Positions 6,677 through 9,339 of a stretch of DNA of 9,339 nt are shown piece after piece; positions within the stretch are counted from its first letter, which is position 1, and each line of letters opens with the position of its first letter. This DNA is from Verrucomicrobiota bacterium (GTDB taxonomy: Bacteria; Verrucomicrobiota; Verrucomicrobiia; Verrucomicrobiales; DEV007), in assembly GCA_027618625.1 (NCBI GenBank), contig JAQCER010000067.1, forward strand, positions 1 through 9,339. The letters run 5' to 3'. The notes under the pieces were generated by a model. That model saw nothing but the letters and a program-made list of their open reading frames with translations. It made no database searches and had not been told where the DNA came from. Position numbers and translations under genes: made by a program.

Positions 6677-7990
6677 TTACTTCCGTGCCCGCTGTCTCAA
6701 ATAGTATGCGCGCACGCCTTCTGCGACGCCATCGGCATATTCGCGGAAGATGCTCTTGAGCCTTTTTCCATGGATCGAGCGTGTGCCCTCGTAGTCGCCG
6801 ACGCGGACGCGATCGTGAACTTCGCGGTGATTCATGACGTAGGGTTCGAGGAAGACGGTGGGGCAATCGTAGAGACGGTTGGCGAGGAGATTGCGCGCCC
6901 AGACAAATTCGGATTCGCCGATTTGTTGGGCGTTATTGTCGCCATAACGGAAGGCTGGTAGTTCGGTGGCCTCGGCCATGGACTCGGCGACGGCGGTGCT
7001 GACGGCGGTTTCTTCCTCATGGGTACGCTGGAGGATGCGCTGCATCATATCGAAGACCTGGTCGTGCAGGCGCATCTCAGACAGGCTGTAGGTTCCGTTG
7101 ACGATGAGATGCAGATGGTTGCGGTCGACGAACTGGGGCTTGTGGGGATTTCCCCATGACTCGGCGTTGAAGTGGAGGCACAGGACGAGATCGGGCTTGT
7201 AGATGTCATTGACGAGCCAGGCACGCGTGCGGATCTCCTGGGTACGGTAGAACATTTTATCACGTTCGAATTCGAGAGATCTCTGGTCTTGCTGTGGGTT
7301 TTTGCCGATGGATCGCAGGTAGTCTGCAGCGGCTGCTTCGAAGTCGGCCGGACGCATGTTGGTCACCGGCTCCGTCTGTTCGCGGGTCAAAAACACCTGT
7401 GCGCCCATTTTTTCCAACTGCGGCTTGAGCAGCTTTGCCACCTGCAGGGTCATGGTGCCTTCCATGACCTCCGTGCCCTTTTCGATGGAATACCAGCGTT
7501 CCTCGGCTTGTGCCCATTTGCCGCCAATGTGACCTGGATCGATAGCGATCCGCATTCCTTTGAGCGGTCGATCGCTGTCTCCGTCGACTGTCGGAAGTTC
7601 GCTGGCACTGCGCCAGTAGCGCATGGGAGGTTTGACCGAAGGCTGGGTGGCGAACCGAAGCCGGAATCCTTTACCATCCTGCGTGTCGACATCCGCATGG
7701 GAGTCGCCGATACGCACGGCGGCTTTCCAGGTGTCGCCTGCGCTGAAGACATCGGTAAGCAGTGACTCGAAGTCTTCACGTGTGATCGTTTCCTGATAGA
7801 CTTCCAATTCACTCCAGTCAGGATCGGGAGCCAGCAGACCGATGCGCTCCCGAATCTCAAGTTCAGCCGGTGGTTGCTCGGTGGGAACGACTACGTGCCT
7901 CGGCCACTGCATCACGATGACGAGCACCACGACCACTGCTGCCGCATTCAATGCAATGATCAGGGAAGCAGTTGATCGGGACACTTTCAT
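6677..7990 (-). CDS. Membrane-anchored N-acetylmuramoyl-L-alanine amidase (Amidase_3)
   Basis: This Zn2+ peptidoglycan amidase (437 residues) is predicted to cut the bond between N-acetylmuramic acid and the L-Ala of the stem peptide in the periplasm. A hydrophobic segment at about 9-28 after MKVSRS is a signal anchor or uncleaved signal peptide. Residues 30-143 form an N-terminal region I do not recognise. The catalytic core starts at GMRIAIDPGH (145-154). Predicted Zn ligands are H154, E177 (in MEGTMTL) and H273 (in LCLHFNAES). The likely catalytic Glu is E382 in TVFLEPYVMN. The gaps E177-H273 (96 residues) and H273-E382 (109 residues) are longer than in compact amidases, so insertions are likely. 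No AMIN, SPOR or LysM domain is visible. It starts 37 bp after the dgt stop, probably in the same transcript, with only a weak purine stretch before the ATG. Family assignment is secure; the cellular role (division, recycling or remodelling) is inferred. Confidence 0.9.
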   Translation of the reverse strand: MKVSRSTASLIIALNAAAVVVVLVIVMQWPRHVVVPTEQPPAELEIRERIGLLAPDPDWSELEVYQETITREDFESLLTDVFSAGDTWKAAVRIGDSHADVDTQDGKGFRLRFATQPSVKPPMRYWRSASELPTVDGDSDRPLKGMRIAIDPGHIGGKWAQAEERWYSIEKGTEVMEGTMTLQVAKLLKPQLEKMGAQVFLTREQTEPVTNMRPADFEAAAADYLRSIGKNPQQDQRSLEFERDKMFYRTQEIRTRAWLVNDIYKPDLVLCLHFNAESWGNPHKPQFVDRNHLHLIVNGTYSLSEMRLHDQVFDMMQRILQRTHEEETAVSTAVAESMAEATELPAFRYGDNNAQQIGESEFVWARNLLANRLYDCPTVFLEPYVMNHREVHDRVRVGDYEGTRSIHGKRLKSIFREYADGVAEGVRAYYLRQRARK

Positions 7991-8027
7991 GACGCTGCTA
8001 CTTTGATTTGAAGATCGAAGCGGATGA

Positions 8028-9185
8028 TCATCGACACAGGGGCAAGCCGAGGCGCACTGCTTCGTCCATGATGAAGCGGTCGGTCATTCCTGCAATATAG
8101 TCACAGACTGTGCGATGCAGGCCTTCGTCTTCCAGTCGACGGGTGGCGGCGTTGCCCAGCATTTCCGGGTTCTCAAGATAGGCGCTGAAAACGCTTTCGA
8201 TTAACTCCCCGCCATGTCGATTCGGGCCGTTCACGTCAGGGTGGTAATAGAGATTCTGGTAGAGAAATTTTCGCAGTTGCTGGTTCATGCGGCGTACTCG
8301 ATCGCTGTAGGCGACGATCATTCTTGGATGGCGGCGGACCGCATCGGCAGCGTCAAAATTTTCCGTTTCGAGTCGCTCATGCGTTGCTGCCACCAGCTGT
8401 TCGACCTGGTAGTCGATGAGCGTTCGGATGACATAGGCGATCAATTCGTTGCCCTTCAAATCTGGAAAATGCTTGCGCACGAAGTCGTAGCAAACGTTCC
8501 AGATTTCGATTTCATTCAATTGCTCGACGGTGATCAGATGGTGATCCAGACCATCGTCCAGGTCGTGGCTGTAGTAGGTGATTTCATCAGCGACGTTGGC
8601 AATTTGAGCCTCCAGTGACGGATTGGCAAAGGTCTCTTCTTGCGTGTCGGCGAAGGCCGGGCGGGAATAGCCGCGATCGTGCTTGCGCAAACCCTCGAGG
8701 ACCTCGTAGCTGAGGTTCAGTCCGGGAAAGCGCGGGTATTTCACCTCGAGCAGCTCGACCACTCGCAGGCTTTGCAGGTTGTGTTCGAAGCCGCCGTGGC
8801 CACGCATGATCTCGTTCAGCTTCTCTTCGCCAGTATGGCCGAATGGTGCATGGCCAAGATCGTGGGCGAGAGCGATCACTTCGGCCAGGTCTTCGTTGGC
8901 ACCCAGAGCGCAGGCAATGGTGCGTGAAATCGATGCTACCTCAATGGTATGGGTCAGCCGGGTGCGCAGGTGATCGCCGGTGCCGTTCAGGAAAACCTGG
9001 GTTTTGTATTCAAGTCTGCGAAATGCTCTCGAATGCACGACTCGCGCCCGATCACGCTGATAATCGGTACGGTAGGGGTGGGCACGCTCCTGGTACATGC
9101 GTCCGGCGGAATTGCCGCTCAGCTGCGCATAGGGAGCTAGGGAGTTGTGCTCCGCCTGCTCCATGTTGACTCGAGTTCGGAACAT
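8028..9185 (-). CDS. dgt: Deoxyguanosinetriphosphate triphosphohydrolase-like protein (HD domain dNTPase)
   Basis: This cytoplasmic HD-superfamily enzyme hydrolyses dNTPs, classically dGTP, to the deoxynucleoside and tripolyphosphate, which adjusts dNTP pools. It has 385 residues, shorter than E. coli Dgt and like the Dgt-like group found in many bacteria. The N-terminal signature includes RTDYQRDRARVVHSRAFRRL (39-58) and KTQVF. Metal-binding residues are visible: H79 in RTRLTHT, H108 and D109 in ALAHDLGHAPFGH (105-117), and D200 in NVADEITYYSHDLDDGLD. The reading frame allows two starts, at 9185 and at 9164 (Met8). A good promoter whose start point would fall near 9194 leaves only about 9 nt before the first ATG and about 30 nt before the second, so the shorter 378-residue form is possible. 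The amidase gene follows after 37 bp. Actual nucleotide preference cannot be read from sequence. Confidence 0.93.
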   Translation of the reverse strand: MFRTRVNMEQAEHNSLAPYAQLSGNSAGRMYQERAHPYRTDYQRDRARVVHSRAFRRLEYKTQVFLNGTGDHLRTRLTHTIEVASISRTIACALGANEDLAEVIALAHDLGHAPFGHTGEEKLNEIMRGHGGFEHNLQSLRVVELLEVKYPRFPGLNLSYEVLEGLRKHDRGYSRPAFADTQEETFANPSLEAQIANVADEITYYSHDLDDGLDHHLITVEQLNEIEIWNVCYDFVRKHFPDLKGNELIAYVIRTLIDYQVEQLVAATHERLETENFDAADAVRRHPRMIVAYSDRVRRMNQQLRKFLYQNLYYHPDVNGPNRHGGELIESVFSAYLENPEMLGNAATRRLEDEGLHRTVCDYIAGMTDRFIMDEAVRLGLPLCR

Positions 9186-9188
9186 TTG

Positions 9189-9198
9189 ACAAATTTGT
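9189..9198. promoter_or_regulatory. 10-bp palindrome next to the dgt start, possible operator
   Basis: ACAAATTTGT is a perfect palindrome lying between the putative -10 box and the first dgt start codon, across the expected transcription start. A repressor bound here would block initiation. AT-rich palindromes of this size also arise by chance. Confidence 0.25.
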
Positions 9199-9200
9199 TT

Positions 9201-9229
9201 CTAATATCGCCGAAGTCGGGCCTTGTCAC
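9201..9229 (-). promoter_or_regulatory. Putative sigma70-type promoter of dgt
   Basis: Read on the minus strand, GTGACA (9229-9224) matches the -35 consensus at 5 of 6 positions. TATTAG (9206-9201) matches the -10 consensus at 4 of 6. The spacer is exactly 17 bp. Transcription would begin near 9194, just upstream of the dgt start codons. Housekeeping promoter consensus in this organism is not known, so the call rests on the general bacterial pattern. Confidence 0.45.
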
Positions 9230-9242
9230 AACCCGTAACCTC

Positions 9243-9269
9243 GACTGGATTGACTGGATTGACTGGATT
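9243..9269. repeat. Three tandem copies of a 9-bp unit, GACTGGATT
   Basis: GACTGGATT is repeated exactly three times at 9243-9251, 9252-9260 and 9261-9269, about 60-85 bp upstream of the dgt start and just upstream of its putative -35 box. The unit is a multiple of three, but no gene is evident here. Copy number may vary between strains through slippage. Confidence 0.8.
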
Positions 9270-9315
9270 GAAACGCCGCATCTTGTCCAATGTGTATCCT
9301 CGTTAGGGTAGGGCC

Positions 9316-9336
9316 AGTCCCAAAGGGGGGCTTTTT
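9316..9336 (+). terminator. Weak terminator-like hairpin at the right edge
   Basis: AGTCCC (9316-9321) can pair with GGGGCT (9327-9332), with one G-T pair and a 5-base loop, and a run of five T follows (9332-9336). The shape fits an intrinsic terminator on the plus strand, but no plus-strand gene precedes it in this window, so its role is unclear. Confidence 0.2.
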
Positions 9337-9339
9337 GGA

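Noticed and set aside
6588..6866. Minus-strand 92-codon frame overlapping the amidase 3' end
   Set aside because: Most of it overlaps the amidase C-terminus in a different frame, and its Arg/Pro/Ser-rich translation looks non-coding.
7172..7765. Plus-strand open frame of 197 codons antisense to the amidase gene
   Set aside because: It lies entirely inside the amidase gene, whose motifs are clear. Long antisense frames are expected in GC-rich coding DNA.
8214..8618. Plus-strand open frame of 134 codons antisense to dgt
   Set aside because: It is fully covered by a well-supported dgt gene and has no recognisable domain.
1..9339. CRISPR array, tRNA, rRNA, insertion sequence or defence island
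   Set aside because: There are no regularly spaced repeats, no recognisable cloverleaf or rRNA segments and no transposase or integrase. The SNF2/SWIM pair alone, beside housekeeping genes, is not enough to call a defence system.

Overview
The window holds seven protein-coding genes in two convergent blocks. No RNA gene, CRISPR array, transposase or phage gene was recognised. The DNA is GC-rich with even codon use, so it looks like an ordinary chromosomal segment. Gene content and protein style suggest Verrucomicrobiota or a related PVC-group Gram-negative bacterium: a TIGR03663-type membrane glycosyltransferase, an RlpA lipoprotein, an Amidase_3 protein with an N-terminal anchor, and a short palindrome at a gene junction. 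This assignment is an inference from memory, at roughly 0.5-0.6 confidence.

Plus-strand block (1-5942): the 3' part of a polytopic GT39/TIGR03663-family membrane protein overlaps an apbE gene (FAD:protein FMN transferase) by 4 bp. A junction of about 100 bp with a perfect 8-bp-stem palindrome follows. Next come a complete bacterial SNF2-family ATPase with an N-terminal SNF2-associated domain and, 38 bp downstream, a SWIM zinc-finger protein with a lysine-rich tail. The SNF2 and SWIM genes look like one functional unit acting on nucleic acid or chromatin. Their joint role cannot be read from sequence.

Minus-strand block (9185 down to 5989): dgt (HD-domain dNTP triphosphohydrolase) is followed after 37 bp by a membrane-anchored N-acetylmuramoyl-L-alanine amidase. 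After a 283-bp gap comes a small RlpA-type lipoprotein (double-psi beta-barrel). The amidase and RlpA-like protein plausibly act in sequence on envelope peptidoglycan: peptide removal, then cleavage of bare glycan.

The two blocks converge on a 46-bp gap at 5943-5988. The right end (9186-9339) is non-coding. It carries a plausible dgt promoter, a 10-bp palindrome next to the start, a three-copy 9-bp tandem repeat and a weak terminator-like hairpin. I found no strong case for an undescribed system. The best candidates for follow-up are the SNF2/SWIM pair and the amidase/RlpA pair.
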